A stretch of DNA of 64,000 bases from Phormidium willei BDU 130791. GTDB lineage: Bacteria > Cyanobacteriota > Cyanobacteriia > Cyanobacteriales > Geitlerinemataceae. Positions 27,694-38,063 of this stretch are shown one piece after another. The notes beneath the pieces were generated by a model. The model was not told the DNA's origin, did not search any database, and was given only the letters and a program-made list of their open reading frames with translations. A program made the position numbers and the translations under genes. Location: the NCBI GenBank assembly GCA_001637315.1, contig LSZA01000003.1, positions 1 through 64,000 of the forward strand, given 5' to 3'. How positions within the stretch are numbered: the first letter of the stretch is position 1; each line of letters opens with the position of its first letter.

Positions 27694-30491
27694 TGCAACT
27701 TACTGTTAGGTTGACAATTCAAAGGGGAACGATTACCGAAGATATCGAGTTGTTGCAGTCGGGGAGACTCTTCATCTCCCCCTCGCTGTTGACTTGAATA
27801 GCGTCCTCGCGCTTCACCGACCCCTGATGATGGCCCAGAGCCGCCCCGACGCAATCCCAGGGCAATTTTGCTATGTTGCTCAATTTGCCCCATCACTTGA
27901 CGAGCGCGATCAATCACTGACGGGGGCAACCCAGCTAAACGCCCGGCTTCAATGCCATAGGAACGATCGGCACCTCCTGGACGAACTTGATGCAGAAAGA
28001 TAATCTCGTTAGGCATCTCCTTCACCGTGACTTGATAGTTGGCAATATTGGGCAACATCGAGGCGAGTTCGTTGAGTTCGTGATAGTGGGTCGCAAAGAT
28101 GGTACGAGCGCCAAGGTCACTGGCTAAATGCTCGGCAACGGCCCAAGCAATGGAGAGACCATCGAAGGTGGCGGTTCCCCGACCAATCTCATCGAGTAAC
28201 ACGAGCGATCGCGCTGTAGCATGGTTGAGGATATTCGCCGTTTCGTTCATCTCCACCATGAACGTCGATTGCCCGGTGGCTAAATCATCGACAGCTCCGA
28301 CGCGGGTAAAAATGCGATCGCACAGCCCCAAGGTCGCCGCCTCAGCGGGAACAAAACTGCCGGTTTGTGCCAGCAGTTGAATCAGCCCCACCTGTCGCAA
28401 GTAACAACTCTTGCCACTGGCATTCGGCCCCGTCAAAATAATCACATCAGGGTGCGATCGCTCCGGACTCTCCTCGGCTGAAGTCGCGGTCTCTGTCCAA
28501 CCTAACTCGGCGGAATTGGGAACAAAAAATCCGGGTGGAAGGGATTGTTCGACCACAGGATGACGACCCTGAATAATGGAAATCTCCCGAGAGGCCACCA
28601 ATTTGGGCCGACAATAGCCTTGATCATTAGCCAGTTCTGCCCAACCGGCTAAGACATCTAGGGCCGCTACGGCTCGCGCCACCTGCCGGATTTCCTCGGC
28701 TAAGGCGCCCACCTCGGCTCGTAGTTCGAGGAAAATCTCATATTCGAGACGATTGAGATCATCCTGGGCCGTGAGAATTCGGGCTTCCCGCTCTTTGAGA
28801 TCCGGGGTGATATAGCGTTCTTCGTTGGTTAGGGTTTGTTTGCGAATATAGCCGTCGGGGGCGAGATCACTTTTGGACCGTGGTAGGGCTAGGTAATAGC
28901 CGAAGGTCTTATTGAACCCCACCTTGAGGGTGCTAATGCCGGTTCGTTGCCGTTCCTGGGTTTCTAAGTCCGCCAGCCATTGCCGATCGCCACCGACCAT
29001 TTCCCGCATCTCGTCGAGTTGGCTGTTGACTCCTGACCGAATCAGGTTCCCCTCTTTCAGATGTAGGGGAGGATTCTCAACTAAGGCGTTATGGAGTCGC
29101 TGGCCCACCTGTTCGAGGGCTTCGGGAACTTTAGCCACGGCTCGTAGATAGGGAGATTGAGCGTCAGCCACGAGGGCCGCCAGTTCCGGCAGTTTGACAA
29201 TCGAGTCGGCGATCGCCACTAAGTCCCGTGCATTGGCGGTTCCTGACCCAGCACGCCCGGTTAGGCGTTCCAGGTCATAAATCTGTTTTAAGCCCCCTTG
29301 TAGGCTCTCTCGCAGGCTGGGATGAGCGAGTAACTCGGCGATGCTCTCTTGTCGAGCTTCAATGTTGGCTTGATTGAGCAGCGGTTGCAGTAACCAGCGT
29401 CGTACTGCTCGCGATCCCATGGCGGTACGGGTTCGATCAATGGCCCAGAGCAATGAGCCATAACGAGTTCCATCCCGAACCGTTTCTAGGATTTCTAAGT
29501 TGCGGCGGGTTTGAGAGTCGAGAATGAGATAATCGGCGATGGCATAGCTGCGTAAGCGTTGCAGCGGCAGTTTGCGGCTACCTGGGGCGGCTGTGGCCCG
29601 GCGATCGCTCACATCTTGTTCGAAGGTATTTTCGAGGTAGTCGAGGAGTCCTCCGGCGGCTCGTACGGCCATGGGCAAATGGTCGCAGCCTAAGCCTTCG
29701 AGCGATCGCAACTGATAGCGGTGTAGAAGTCGTTGCCGGCTGTTACTCGCTTCAAAGGCACTCGGCGGACGTAGGGCATAGCAAAACTGGCGCGGTAGGC
29801 TTTCGGGAATCTCGTCACCCGAGTCTCCGGCGCGAATCAGACGACCGGGATTGGGGGTTGAGGAGGGAAACAACACTTCTGACGGCTGCAACCGCATCAG
29901 TTCTTGGCTTAAAGCCTCGACGCCTCGCCCTTCGGTGGTGAAAAATTCCCCCGTTGAGATGTCGGCGTGAGCTAACCCCCACTTCTGTTTGACTAAGACC
30001 ACGGCGGCCAGAAAGTTGTTGCGGCTGGCACTGAGCATCCCCTCTTCGACGAGGGTTCCGGGGGTTAGCACGCGGGTAATTTGACGCTCGACCATACGTT
30101 TTTCGGTCTTGGCGGCCGCCGCATCTTCGATTTGGTCGCAAATGGCGATGGCAAAGCCTTTATCGACTAACATCGTGGTATAGCGATCGAGGGCATGATG
30201 GGGAACCCCGGTCATCGGCACTCGCCCAATGGTTTTACCACCATCTTTACTCGTCAGAACCAGTTCAAGTTCCTGGGAGACGGTGATGGCATCTTGAAAA
30301 AAACACTCAAAAAAATCACCGACTCGGTAGAGTAGGAGGGCGTTGGGATACTGCTGTTTTGTTTCGACGTAATGTTGCATCATCGGCGTGAGATCTTCGA
30401 CGTTGAGTTGCCGATAATCTGCATTGGCCGGGGTGCGATCGCGCCCAAAACGGGTCTCGGGCCGGGAGGGATGACGAGGGGATGCACTCAT
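27690..30491 (-). CDS. mutS: DNA mismatch repair protein MutS
   Basis: The 933-residue protein has the mismatch-binding F-x-E ([13 protein letters not shown]) in domain I. Connector, lever and clamp domains follow, then the ATPase with Walker [15 protein letters not shown] and Walker [17 protein letters not shown], and a C-terminal helix-turn-helix dimerisation region ([14 protein letters not shown]). It is somewhat longer than Escherichia coli MutS, mainly through an N-terminal leader of about 35 residues and a Gly/Ser-rich C-terminal tail. It recognises base mismatches and recruits MutL. Start 30491. Confidence 0.96.
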   Translation of the reverse strand: MSASPRHPSRPETRFGRDRTPANADYRQLNVEDLTPMMQHYVETKQQYPNALLLYRVGDFFECFFQDAITVSQELELVLTSKDGGKTIGRVPMTGVPHHALDRYTTMLVDKGFAIAICDQIEDAAAAKTEKRMVERQITRVLTPGTLVEEGMLSASRNNFLAAVVLVKQKWGLAHADISTGEFFTTEGRGVEALSQELMRLQPSEVLFPSSTPNPGRLIRAGDSGDEIPESLPRQFCYALRPPSAFEASNSRQRLLHRYQLRSLEGLGCDHLPMAVRAAGGLLDYLENTFEQDVSDRRATAAPGSRKLPLQRLRSYAIADYLILDSQTRRNLEILETVRDGTRYGSLLWAIDRTRTAMGSRAVRRWLLQPLLNQANIEARQESIAELLAHPSLRESLQGGLKQIYDLERLTGRAGSGTANARDLVAIADSIVKLPELAALVADAQSPYLRAVAKVPEALEQVGQRLHNALVENPPLHLKEGNLIRSGVNSQLDEMREMVGGDRQWLADLETQERQRTGISTLKVGFNKTFGYYLALPRSKSDLAPDGYIRKQTLTNEERYITPDLKEREARILTAQDDLNRLEYEIFLELRAEVGALAEEIRQVARAVAALDVLAGWAELANDQGYCRPKLVASREISIIQGRHPVVEQSLPPGFFVPNSAELGWTETATSAEESPERSHPDVIILTGPNASGKSCYLRQVGLIQLLAQTGSFVPAEAATLGLCDRIFTRVGAVDDLATGQSTFMVEMNETANILNHATARSLVLLDEIGRGTATFDGLSIAWAVAEHLASDLGARTIFATHYHELNELASMLPNIANYQVTVKEMPNEIIFLHQVRPGGADRSYGIEAGRLAGLPPSVIDRARQVMGQIEQHSKIALGLRRGGSGPSSGVGEARGRYSSQQRGGDEESPRLQQLDIFGNRSPLNCQPNSKLQ

Positions 30492-30599
30492 TAGATCGCT
30501 GGCAAGGTCACAGAAGTAAGGGACAAGGTTTTAGGCTAGAAGAACCATCTTTTCAGTTTAACGGTTGGCCTGGACTCGATGAGATAAGTCTTAGCAAAA

Positions 30600-30631
30600 T
30601 TTATTGACGGCTGCGTTTATTGACGGCTGCG
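30600..30631. repeat. 16-bp perfect tandem duplication at a gene's 3' end
   Basis: TTTATTGACGGCTGCG occurs at 30600-30615 and again at 30616-30631. The second unit covers the last codons and stop of the minus-strand gene at 30617-30973. The first unit lies just outside. It looks like a recent slippage duplication. Confidence 0.85.
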
Positions 30632-30973
30632 TCCCCGCCGACGCAAAATCCAAACGATGACAGACAGAGATTGTTGCAACACTTGCAATCGCAGTTGAGT
30701 CTGTTCGAGGCGATCGCGGGTCTGTTGAGTCATCTGATGCTGTTCCTCAAGCCAACGACTCGCTAGGGGAAGTAACTGACGACTATACTGTTCGGTTGTC
30801 AGCAGCCAATGACTCAAACGCGCTAGACGACCGCGCAGTCGTGTTAGGTAAAAGGCCAGCACAAACCCCAAAATGGCTAGACTGAGATTCACGCCCATCA
30901 CCATGATCACCTCCGGGGAATCCCACAGGCTTGTCCAAGTCGAGGTGTTGTGATATGGATCAGCAGCAGTCAT
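30617..30973 (-). CDS. Hypothetical single-pass membrane protein
   Basis: The 118-residue protein has one membrane helix (EVIMVMGVNLSLAILGFVLA, about residues 22-42). It is followed by a basic, coiled-coil-like cytoplasmic tail (RWLEEQHQMTQQTRDRLEQT and QLRLQVLQQSLSVIV) ending in RRRGRSRQ. It lies 125 bp downstream of the divergent end of the mutS gene cluster, on the same strand as mutS. The composition suggests a membrane-tethered scaffold. I do not recognise the family. Confidence 0.65.
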   Translation of the reverse strand: MTAADPYHNTSTWTSLWDSPEVIMVMGVNLSLAILGFVLAFYLTRLRGRLARLSHWLLTTEQYSRQLLPLASRWLEEQHQMTQQTRDRLEQTQLRLQVLQQSLSVIVWILRRRGRSRQ

Positions 30974-31601
30974 AAAATCTGAAAACTCGGGTAGGGAAAG
31001 ACTCGCCCAAGGGCGATCGCTCTCCGACTCTAAAGCAAAGATTGAAGGATGGCTCTAGTTTTGATAACAATCTTAGGCGATCAAACTCTATCCTAAAAAT
31101 GCTTTTTTTGAACGTGACCACCCAACTCTACTACCATTTTGCTACAGTTGCCATGGTCAACCCAATAAAAATACCATATTAGATTGGATGACTTAAGTCT
31201 TTAACTTGTAAAAGCAAAGGGATAGGTCAATCTGAATTCTCCAAAAATCAAGGTTTTTATGAATTTCGAGAATCCTTAAAACACCTGGAATTTTCGGACG
31301 ACTTCAGTCTTCAGACGAACAAGTCGAATAAGTTACGGGAGATATTAACTGGCAAGAGAGATAGTCTTGAGGCGACCCAAGCCGAAAATTGCAAATATTA
31401 TCATCGTTCACCGTCTCAGAACTCAACGACTCAAGCCCCTGAAAACCGGCGACTTGGGGTTGGAGCGATCCCAAGGTGGCTCCAACTGTGGCACAATTGT
31501 TAACGTGTCAAGACCGAATTAGCACAATCTCAGGTAAACGCCATCCCAGTTTCGATCTTGGCCAGCCCCAATTCGTTATTTTGGAGATAGAGTAAGTTAG
31601 C
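30974..31601. other. 628-bp intergenic region, control region of two divergent genes
   Basis: No gene is convincing. It is AT-rich compared with its flanks. A perfect 8-bp stem, GTTGGAGC (31459-31466) with GCTCCAAC (31479-31486), lies about 115 bp before the UbiB-family gene. Otherwise nothing stands out. Confidence 0.4.
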
Positions 31602-33344
31602 GTGAATCCCCACCCTCTGAGTCACTTGCAGCGTTATGACGCAGACGCGATCGCGCGTTACTACCAACGCCGTCCCTGGGAAGCCATCTGGCGATCGCTT
31701 GTCGTGATCTGGCTTTTTGCTGGATTTATCATTGGGCTTCAGTTAGACCATTGGTTGAAGCGAGAACCCGCTCACAAATCAAAACGAGCGCAGCAACTGC
31801 GAAAAATTTTGACTCATCTTGGGCCGACATTCATCAAAGTTGGACAGGCCCTGTCAACCCGCCCTGATCTGATCCGCAAAGACTTTCTCGAAGAACTCGT
31901 CAAGTTACAAGATCAACTTCCCCCCTTCAGCAATAGCGTCGCCTTTGCTATCTTTGAACGAGACTTAGGGATCAGCGTCGATGAAGCCTTCCAGGATATT
32001 TCCCCCAGTCCCATCGCCGCCGCCAGTCTCGCTCAAGTCTACCGCGCCCGTCTTTACAGCGGCCAAGAAGTCGCCGTCAAAGTACAACGCCCGAACCTTC
32101 TCCCTCGGTTAACTCGGGACTTATACCTAATTCGTTTAGGCTCGAAACTCCTCAGCCCCTTTCTACCCCTCAATTTAGGTCACGATCTGACCTTGGTTGT
32201 CGATGAATTTGGCGTCAAACTCTTTGAAGAAATTGATTACATCAACGAAGGGCATAACGCCGAAAAATTCGCCCACAACTTCCGTGACAATCCTCGGGTC
32301 AAAGTGCCACAAATCTATTGGCAATACTCCAGCCGCCAAATTTTAGTCCTAGAGTGGATTCACGGCTACAAACTCACCACAACAACGAATCTGCGTCAAG
32401 CCGGAATCGACGCTGAAGCCATTATCGAAGTGGGAGTTATCAGTGGTTTGCAACAACTGCTCGAACATGGATTTTTCCATGCTGATCCTCATCCGGGAAA
32501 TCTATTTGCCACCAAAGATAATCAGATGGCATTCATCGACTTCGGCATGATGGATCAACTTGATCCTTGGATGAAGGAAACCTTAGTCGATGCCATTGTG
32601 CATCTGGTCAACAAGGATTACGAAGACCTCGCTCATGCCTTTGTTAAACTGGGATTTCTCGCCCCTGAAACCGATATTTATCCCATTGTTCCTGCCTTAG
32701 AACTCGTCCTTGGAGATATTGTTGGCCAAAGTGTGCGCGACTTTAATATCAAAACGGTTACCGATCGCTTCTCCGAGTTGATGTACGAATACCCCTTCCG
32801 GGTTCCGGCAAAGTTTGCTCTGATTATTCGCTCGGTCGTCACTCAAGAAGGATTAGCGCTGAGCCTAGACCCCAACTTTAAAATTGTGGATTTGGGTTAC
32901 CCCTACATTGCCCAGCAATTACTACGGGGAGAATCGCCCCAACTGCGTCGCCGTCTGTTGGATGTGCTATTCCAAGATGGCAAGTTTAAATGGAAACGCC
33001 TCGAAAACTTGATTGAAATTGCCCGGACTGACGAAAGCTTTGATATTATTCCAACAGCCCAATTGGGTCTGCAATATCTCATGTCTGACGAAGGCCGCTT
33101 TTTACGGCAGCAGCTACTGTTGGCCCTAACTGAAGGCGATCGCCTCCACACCGAAGAAGTCCAACGGCTGTGGAATCTCATCAAAGACGATATCAAACCC
33201 GATCGCATCTGGGATGCCGCCATCACCTCCCTCACCGAGTTCTCCGCCGAACGAGCCTCGCAAGTGGCCTCGCAAGTGGCCTCGGAATGGCTACGAGATG
33301 TTCCCCTAAGCGCCTTCCAAGATAATCCCTCGCCCCTGCGTTAA
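31602..33344 (+). CDS. ABC1/AarF/UbiB-family atypical kinase
   Basis: The 580-residue protein from GTG 31602 has the family marks: K-x-G-Q (FIKVGQALSTRPDLI), AAASLAQVYRARL (alanine-rich loop replacing the glycine loop), AVKVQRP, the catalytic HADPHPGNLF and the metal-binding IDFGMMDQL. Members support quinone (ubiquinone or plastoquinone) synthesis or membrane lipid homeostasis, by an ATPase activity whose substrate is not settled. A membrane-type stretch appears near residue 33-46 (LVVIWLFAGFIIGL). The next gene starts 5 bp after the stop, so the two are probably one operon. Confidence 0.9.
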   Translation: MNPHPLSHLQRYDADAIARYYQRRPWEAIWRSLVVIWLFAGFIIGLQLDHWLKREPAHKSKRAQQLRKILTHLGPTFIKVGQALSTRPDLIRKDFLEELVKLQDQLPPFSNSVAFAIFERDLGISVDEAFQDISPSPIAAASLAQVYRARLYSGQEVAVKVQRPNLLPRLTRDLYLIRLGSKLLSPFLPLNLGHDLTLVVDEFGVKLFEEIDYINEGHNAEKFAHNFRDNPRVKVPQIYWQYSSRQILVLEWIHGYKLTTTTNLRQAGIDAEAIIEVGVISGLQQLLEHGFFHADPHPGNLFATKDNQMAFIDFGMMDQLDPWMKETLVDAIVHLVNKDYEDLAHAFVKLGFLAPETDIYPIVPALELVLGDIVGQSVRDFNIKTVTDRFSELMYEYPFRVPAKFALIIRSVVTQEGLALSLDPNFKIVDLGYPYIAQQLLRGESPQLRRRLLDVLFQDGKFKWKRLENLIEIARTDESFDIIPTAQLGLQYLMSDEGRFLRQQLLLALTEGDRLHTEEVQRLWNLIKDDIKPDRIWDAAITSLTEFSAERASQVASQVASEWLRDVPLSAFQDNPSPLR

Positions 33345-33349
33345 CCCTC

Positions 33350-33763
33350 ATGTTCTATTCTGACCCCCCCTACGTCCTCATCGCAGCTAGCCTCGTCATG
33401 GCAGCCGTCTGTTGCTATGCCTTCTACCGAACCCTCGTCGACACCCTCCAAGATTGGTCCAAACGGCGATCGAGTCGCCTCTTGGTGTTACTCCAAGGCA
33501 GTCGCCTAAAAGTGCCATTGTTGGGCATTACCCTGGGAGCAACCGGCTTTCTATCGGGATCGCTGCTCTTCTTCTCGATGCCTCCGGGCTTCGCCTATAG
33601 CTTCTCAGGGGCCATCGCGGGCATATCGGCAATCCTAGTCTGGATTCAGTTACGGACTCTGTTACGCCGTCTCGAATCCGGCGGTGTTAAAGCCCTGAAG
33701 TTGGAGGAGTTGGGATTAGGGGAGATTCCCCTACCAGGGTTTATCTCCGATGATTCCCGCTAA
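33350..33763 (+). CDS. Hypothetical membrane protein
   Basis: The 137-residue protein has membrane stretches near residues 7-28 (VLIAASLVMAAVCCYAFY) and two more around 52-95 (LLGITLGATGFLSGSLLFFS and AYSFSGAIAGISAILVWIQL). A charged C-terminal tail ends in GEIPLPGFISDDSR. It starts only 5 bp after the UbiB-family gene and is likely co-transcribed. Such small membrane partners of ABC1 kinases are common in cyanobacteria, but the function is not known. Confidence 0.7.
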   Translation: MFYSDPPYVLIAASLVMAAVCCYAFYRTLVDTLQDWSKRRSSRLLVLLQGSRLKVPLLGITLGATGFLSGSLLFFSMPPGFAYSFSGAIAGISAILVWIQLRTLLRRLESGGVKALKLEELGLGEIPLPGFISDDSR

Positions 33764-33770
33764 CCTAGGC

Positions 33771-33821
33771 TAATCATCCCGGGTAATCATCCCGGGTAAT
33801 CATCCCAGGTAATCACTCGGG
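33771..33821. repeat. Four tandem 13-bp units
   Basis: TAATCATCCCGGG is repeated at 33771-33783, 33784-33796, 33797-33809 (one change) and 33810-33821 (degenerate, 12 bp). It lies between the membrane-protein gene and the ABC exporter. Function is not evident. Confidence 0.85.
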
Positions 33822-33884
33822 ACTCCGTTAAAGTTTCGTTACAATTGGGGCAGCCGTTAACCTCTTCCTCTCATTTTGGTATCG

Positions 33885-35633
33885 ATGCAGCGATCGAAAT
33901 TTAAACAACTCCTGTCCTACCTGCGACCTCATTGGAAACAAGTCGCCCTAGGAACCCTAACCCTCTTTATCGTCAACGGGTTAGGGGTTTATATTCCCTG
34001 GTTAATTCGTGACGGCATTGATGACTTGGAAGTGGCCTTCAGCATGGACCGCATCATGCGCTATGTGGGGCTGATTGCACTGTTGGCATCGATGATGTGG
34101 GGGATTCGGGTCATGTCCCGGATGCTCTTGTTCGGCATTGGCCGCCAGGTGGAATTTGACCTGAAACAGCGGATTTTTCAACATCTGCTCTATATGGATG
34201 CCGAGTATTTCTCCCGCAACCGGGTTGGAGATTTGATTAACCGGGCCACCAGTGATGTGGATAATCTCCGTCGCTTGCTCGGGTTTGCGGTGTTGAGTCT
34301 ACTCAATACCATTTTTGCCTATCTCTTAACCTTGCCAGTGATGTTGTCGATTAGTGTGCGGTTGACGTTGCTATCGATGCTGATTTATCCGGTCATGTTT
34401 ATCCTGGTTTGGGTGTTTAGTGGCCGCCTACGAGATGAACAGCGGGACGTGCAAGAGAAGCTATCGAGCCTGAGTGAGTTGATTCAGGAGGATATGAGCG
34501 GCATTTCCCTGGTTAAAATCTATGGCCAGGAGGAGAACGAACGGCGGGCTTTTGCCAAACAGAATAAACGGCTATTTGAGAGTAATTTAGCTTTGGCTCG
34601 AACCCGTACGACTCTGTTTCCATTGTTACAGGGGTTAGCCGGGGCTAGTTTACTGATTTTATTGGGATTTGGGGCGCGAGATATTGCCGATGGGGCGATC
34701 GCCGTCGGCGATTTTGTGGCCATGATTCTCTATGTCGAGCGGCTCGTGTTCCCCACGGCCTTATTGGGCTTCACCTTAACGATTTATCAACGGGGTGAGG
34801 TGAGTATCGATCGCATCGAAACCATTTTTACCAGTGAATCGGGGATTCAAGACCGTCCTGGGGCGATCGCCCTCCCGCCTGAAGAAGTTCTCGGACGCAT
34901 CGAGGCCCGCAACCTCCATTATGTCTATCCTGGCGACAGCACACCGGCCTTAGATCAAATCTGTTTCAACATCGAACCCGGAGAAACCATCGCCGTTGTG
35001 GGTTCGATTGGCTCCGGGAAATCGACTCTAGCCAACGCCATTCCGCGAATCTTAGAAATTGAACCGGGACACCTGTTTCTCGATGGTTACGACGTCACAG
35101 AGCTACGGCTACAGGACTTGCGAGGGGCGATCGCCTATGTCCCTCAAGACAGCTTCCTGTTTAGTTCCAATATCCGCGACAACATCCGCTACGGCAAACC
35201 CCAAGCCGAGCAAATCGAAGTCGAACACGCCGCCAAGTTGGCTCAAATCCACCCGGAAATTCTCAACTTCCCCAACCAATATGACACCGTCGTCGGAGAA
35301 CGAGGTATTACCCTTTCCGGCGGACAACGACAACGCACGGCTCTAGCCCGGGCCTTATTGATGGATTCTCCAGTCTTAATCCTCGATGATGCCCTCTCCA
35401 GCGTCGATAACCAAACCGCCAGTCGCATTTTAGAGGAGTTATCCACCGGGGCTGAGCGTAAAACCGTCTTATTTATCTCTCACCAACTCTCCGCCGCCGC
35501 CAAAGCCGATCGCATTTTAGTCTTAGATCACGGTCGCGTTGCTCAACTCGGAACTCACACTGAACTGATGGAACAAGCGGGATTGTATCAGTCTCTCTGG
35601 GAAGAACAACAGTTAGAAGCCCTACTTCGATAG
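33885..35633 (+). CDS. ABC exporter (membrane and ATPase domains fused)
   Basis: The 582-residue MsbA/BmrA-type half-transporter has a six-helix membrane domain (about residues 15-310) and an ATPase domain (about 335-580). The ATPase contains Walker A GSIGSGKST, signature LSGGQRQR and Walker B VLILDDALSSVD. The catalytic glutamate after Walker B is replaced by Asp (LDDA), seen in some heterodimeric exporters, so a partner subunit may exist elsewhere. ATG 33885 is preferred over an upstream TTG at 33876. The substrate is unknown; lipids or drugs are typical. Confidence 0.85.
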   Translation: MQRSKFKQLLSYLRPHWKQVALGTLTLFIVNGLGVYIPWLIRDGIDDLEVAFSMDRIMRYVGLIALLASMMWGIRVMSRMLLFGIGRQVEFDLKQRIFQHLLYMDAEYFSRNRVGDLINRATSDVDNLRRLLGFAVLSLLNTIFAYLLTLPVMLSISVRLTLLSMLIYPVMFILVWVFSGRLRDEQRDVQEKLSSLSELIQEDMSGISLVKIYGQEENERRAFAKQNKRLFESNLALARTRTTLFPLLQGLAGASLLILLGFGARDIADGAIAVGDFVAMILYVERLVFPTALLGFTLTIYQRGEVSIDRIETIFTSESGIQDRPGAIALPPEEVLGRIEARNLHYVYPGDSTPALDQICFNIEPGETIAVVGSIGSGKSTLANAIPRILEIEPGHLFLDGYDVTELRLQDLRGAIAYVPQDSFLFSSNIRDNIRYGKPQAEQIEVEHAAKLAQIHPEILNFPNQYDTVVGERGITLSGGQRQRTALARALLMDSPVLILDDALSSVDNQTASRILEELSTGAERKTVLFISHQLSAAAKADRILVLDHGRVAQLGTHTELMEQAGLYQSLWEEQQLEALLR

Positions 35634-35700
35634 GTGGTGCATTGCCAACCATTCGACTACTCTAGGGGAAGCTTCAACCTTAAGTCCAGAAGAGGTGTTG

Positions 35701-36111
35701 ATGATGATCTTTCGCTCGGCTATTGACCCTTGGCTTTATTGGCTCATAGCTCTGAGTTCAATCGTGGTTCTAATCGCTGTTTTTCCCTTACTTCTGTCGG
35801 GACATCTACTCAAGATGTTCTCGGCGGTTGTTCTGGTTTTTGTAACCCTGGGACTGCCGGTTTGGCTGCTTCTGACAACCCTCTATACAATCGATTCGGA
35901 CCTGTTGCGGATTCGCTCAGGTCCCTTTCGCTGGGCGATCGCCCTCGATCGCATCGAAGAGGTTTACCCGTCTCGCTCAAAACGCTCCGGACCCGCCCTA
36001 TCATTAGATCGCCTGGAAATCCGCTATCATCCTAACAAGCGTGTTTTGGTCTCTCCTCAGCATAAACAGGAGTTCCTGCAAGCCATCGGCGTAGATCACG
36101 TCTCCCCTTGA
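35701..36111 (+). CDS. Membrane protein with a YyaB-like bacterial PH domain
   Basis: The 136-residue protein starts at ATG 35701; alternative starts at GTG 35695 add two residues. It has two membrane helices (LYWLIALSSIVVLIAVFPLL and LKMFSAVVLVFVTLGLPVWL) followed by a compact beta domain (LLTTLYTIDSDLLRIRSGPF, RLEIRYHPNKRVLVSPQHK) like the bPH domain of YyaB/DUF1200 proteins. Function is unknown. It follows the ABC exporter after about 65 bp on the same strand. Confidence 0.7.
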   Translation: MMIFRSAIDPWLYWLIALSSIVVLIAVFPLLLSGHLLKMFSAVVLVFVTLGLPVWLLLTTLYTIDSDLLRIRSGPFRWAIALDRIEEVYPSRSKRSGPALSLDRLEIRYHPNKRVLVSPQHKQEFLQAIGVDHVSP

Positions 36112-36159
36112 ACCGGTGGCTAATCCCTTGCCCAACCCGCCGCAACATCGATCGCCACA

Positions 36160-36768
<609 letters not shown>

Positions 36769-36910
36769 GGGTCGATTACCGTTGAATCTCAGTTTAATTC
36801 TAACAAATCTCCCTGAGCGTCAAGGTTTGAGCCGTTGACCCTAAAGCCGCTATAGTGAGAGCAAAGACACCTAACGTCAGCCATTCACTCTAGCGATTAA
36901 CTGAGATTTT

Positions 36911-37954
36911 ATGCCAGCGAAACTACCTGTCACCGTCATTACTGGATTTTTGGGGGCCGGAAAAACGACCCTGATTCGTCATCTCTTGCAACATAACCAA
37001 GGTCGCCGCATTGCGGTTTTGGTCAATGAGTTTGGTGAGGTGGGCATCGATGGGGAGCTGTTACGCTCTTGTCAAGTCTGTGATGAGGACGGGGAGGACC
37101 GTTCCAATATTTTGGAGTTGGCCAACGGCTGCCTCTGTTGTACGGTTCAAGAAGAGTTTTTGCCGACGATGCAGGAATTGCTGTTACGTCGCGATCGCAT
37201 CGATAGTATTGTCATCGAAACCTCGGGGTTGGCTCTACCAAAACCTCTGGTACAAGCGTTTCGTTGGCAAGAAATTCGGACCGGGGCTACGGTGGATGGT
37301 GTGGTCACGGTGGTTGACTGTGAGGCGATCGCAGACAATCGCCTGGTAAGTGATCGACAAGCGTTAGAGGCTCAACGTCAGGCTGATGATAGTCTCGAAC
37401 ATGAGACGCCGATTGAGGAATTGTTTGAGGATCAACTCAATTGTGCGGATTTGGTGGTCTTAACGAAATGCGATCGCGTCCCCAGTCAGCGGTATCAACA
37501 GGTCCGAACTTGGCTCGAGTCTCAGGTTCGTCCAGGGGTGAAACTCATTCCCTGTCATCAGGGGGAGATTGAATCGAGTGTCTTGTTAGGCTTCAATGCA
37601 GCGGTTGAGGATGATTTGGACAGTCGCCCGAGTCATCATGATGGAGACCATGATCACGATCATGATGATGAGATCAATTCAATTTGTCTGACCTTCGATC
37701 ACCCTATGAACCCCAAAGCCTTGAGCCAACGACTTCAGCAGTTGGTCGAACAGGAGGAGATTTATCGCATTAAGGGGTTTGTGAATGTCGCCAACAAACC
37801 GATGCGGATGGTGTTGCAGGGAGTCGGACAACGGTTTGAATCCTTCTTCGATCGCCCCTGGAAAGGTGATGAACACCGACAAACGCGTTTAGTGTTTATT
37901 GGCCAAGGCCTACAACGCGATCGCCTCTCAGACTTTCTCGCCGACGTCTCGTGA
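36911..37954 (+). CDS. CobW/COG0523-family metal-chaperone GTPase
   Basis: The 347-residue G3E GTPase has P-loop GFLGAGKTTLIRHLL, the metal-binding NGCLCCTVQEE (CxCC), and the guanine motif LTKCD. A His/Asp stretch (SHHDGDHDHDHDDE, about residues 240-253) could hold metal, and the CobW C-terminal domain closes the protein. Members deliver zinc, cobalt or other metals to enzymes using GTP. The His-rich loop and CxCC point to zinc, but the metal cannot be fixed from sequence. It is monocistronic by spacing. Confidence 0.9.
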   Translation: MPAKLPVTVITGFLGAGKTTLIRHLLQHNQGRRIAVLVNEFGEVGIDGELLRSCQVCDEDGEDRSNILELANGCLCCTVQEEFLPTMQELLLRRDRIDSIVIETSGLALPKPLVQAFRWQEIRTGATVDGVVTVVDCEAIADNRLVSDRQALEAQRQADDSLEHETPIEELFEDQLNCADLVVLTKCDRVPSQRYQQVRTWLESQVRPGVKLIPCHQGEIESSVLLGFNAAVEDDLDSRPSHHDGDHDHDHDDEINSICLTFDHPMNPKALSQRLQQLVEQEEIYRIKGFVNVANKPMRMVLQGVGQRFESFFDRPWKGDEHRQTRLVFIGQGLQRDRLSDFLADVS

Positions 37955-38063
37955 TTCGTCTTGTTGTCTCCTCGTTCCTTGGCTGAAGTCAATTGAAGCC
38001 AAGAAATGCCCAACGGGAGGCTCTGCTTCCCTGACCCTTGCTGAAACTGGGCGTTAAATTGCG

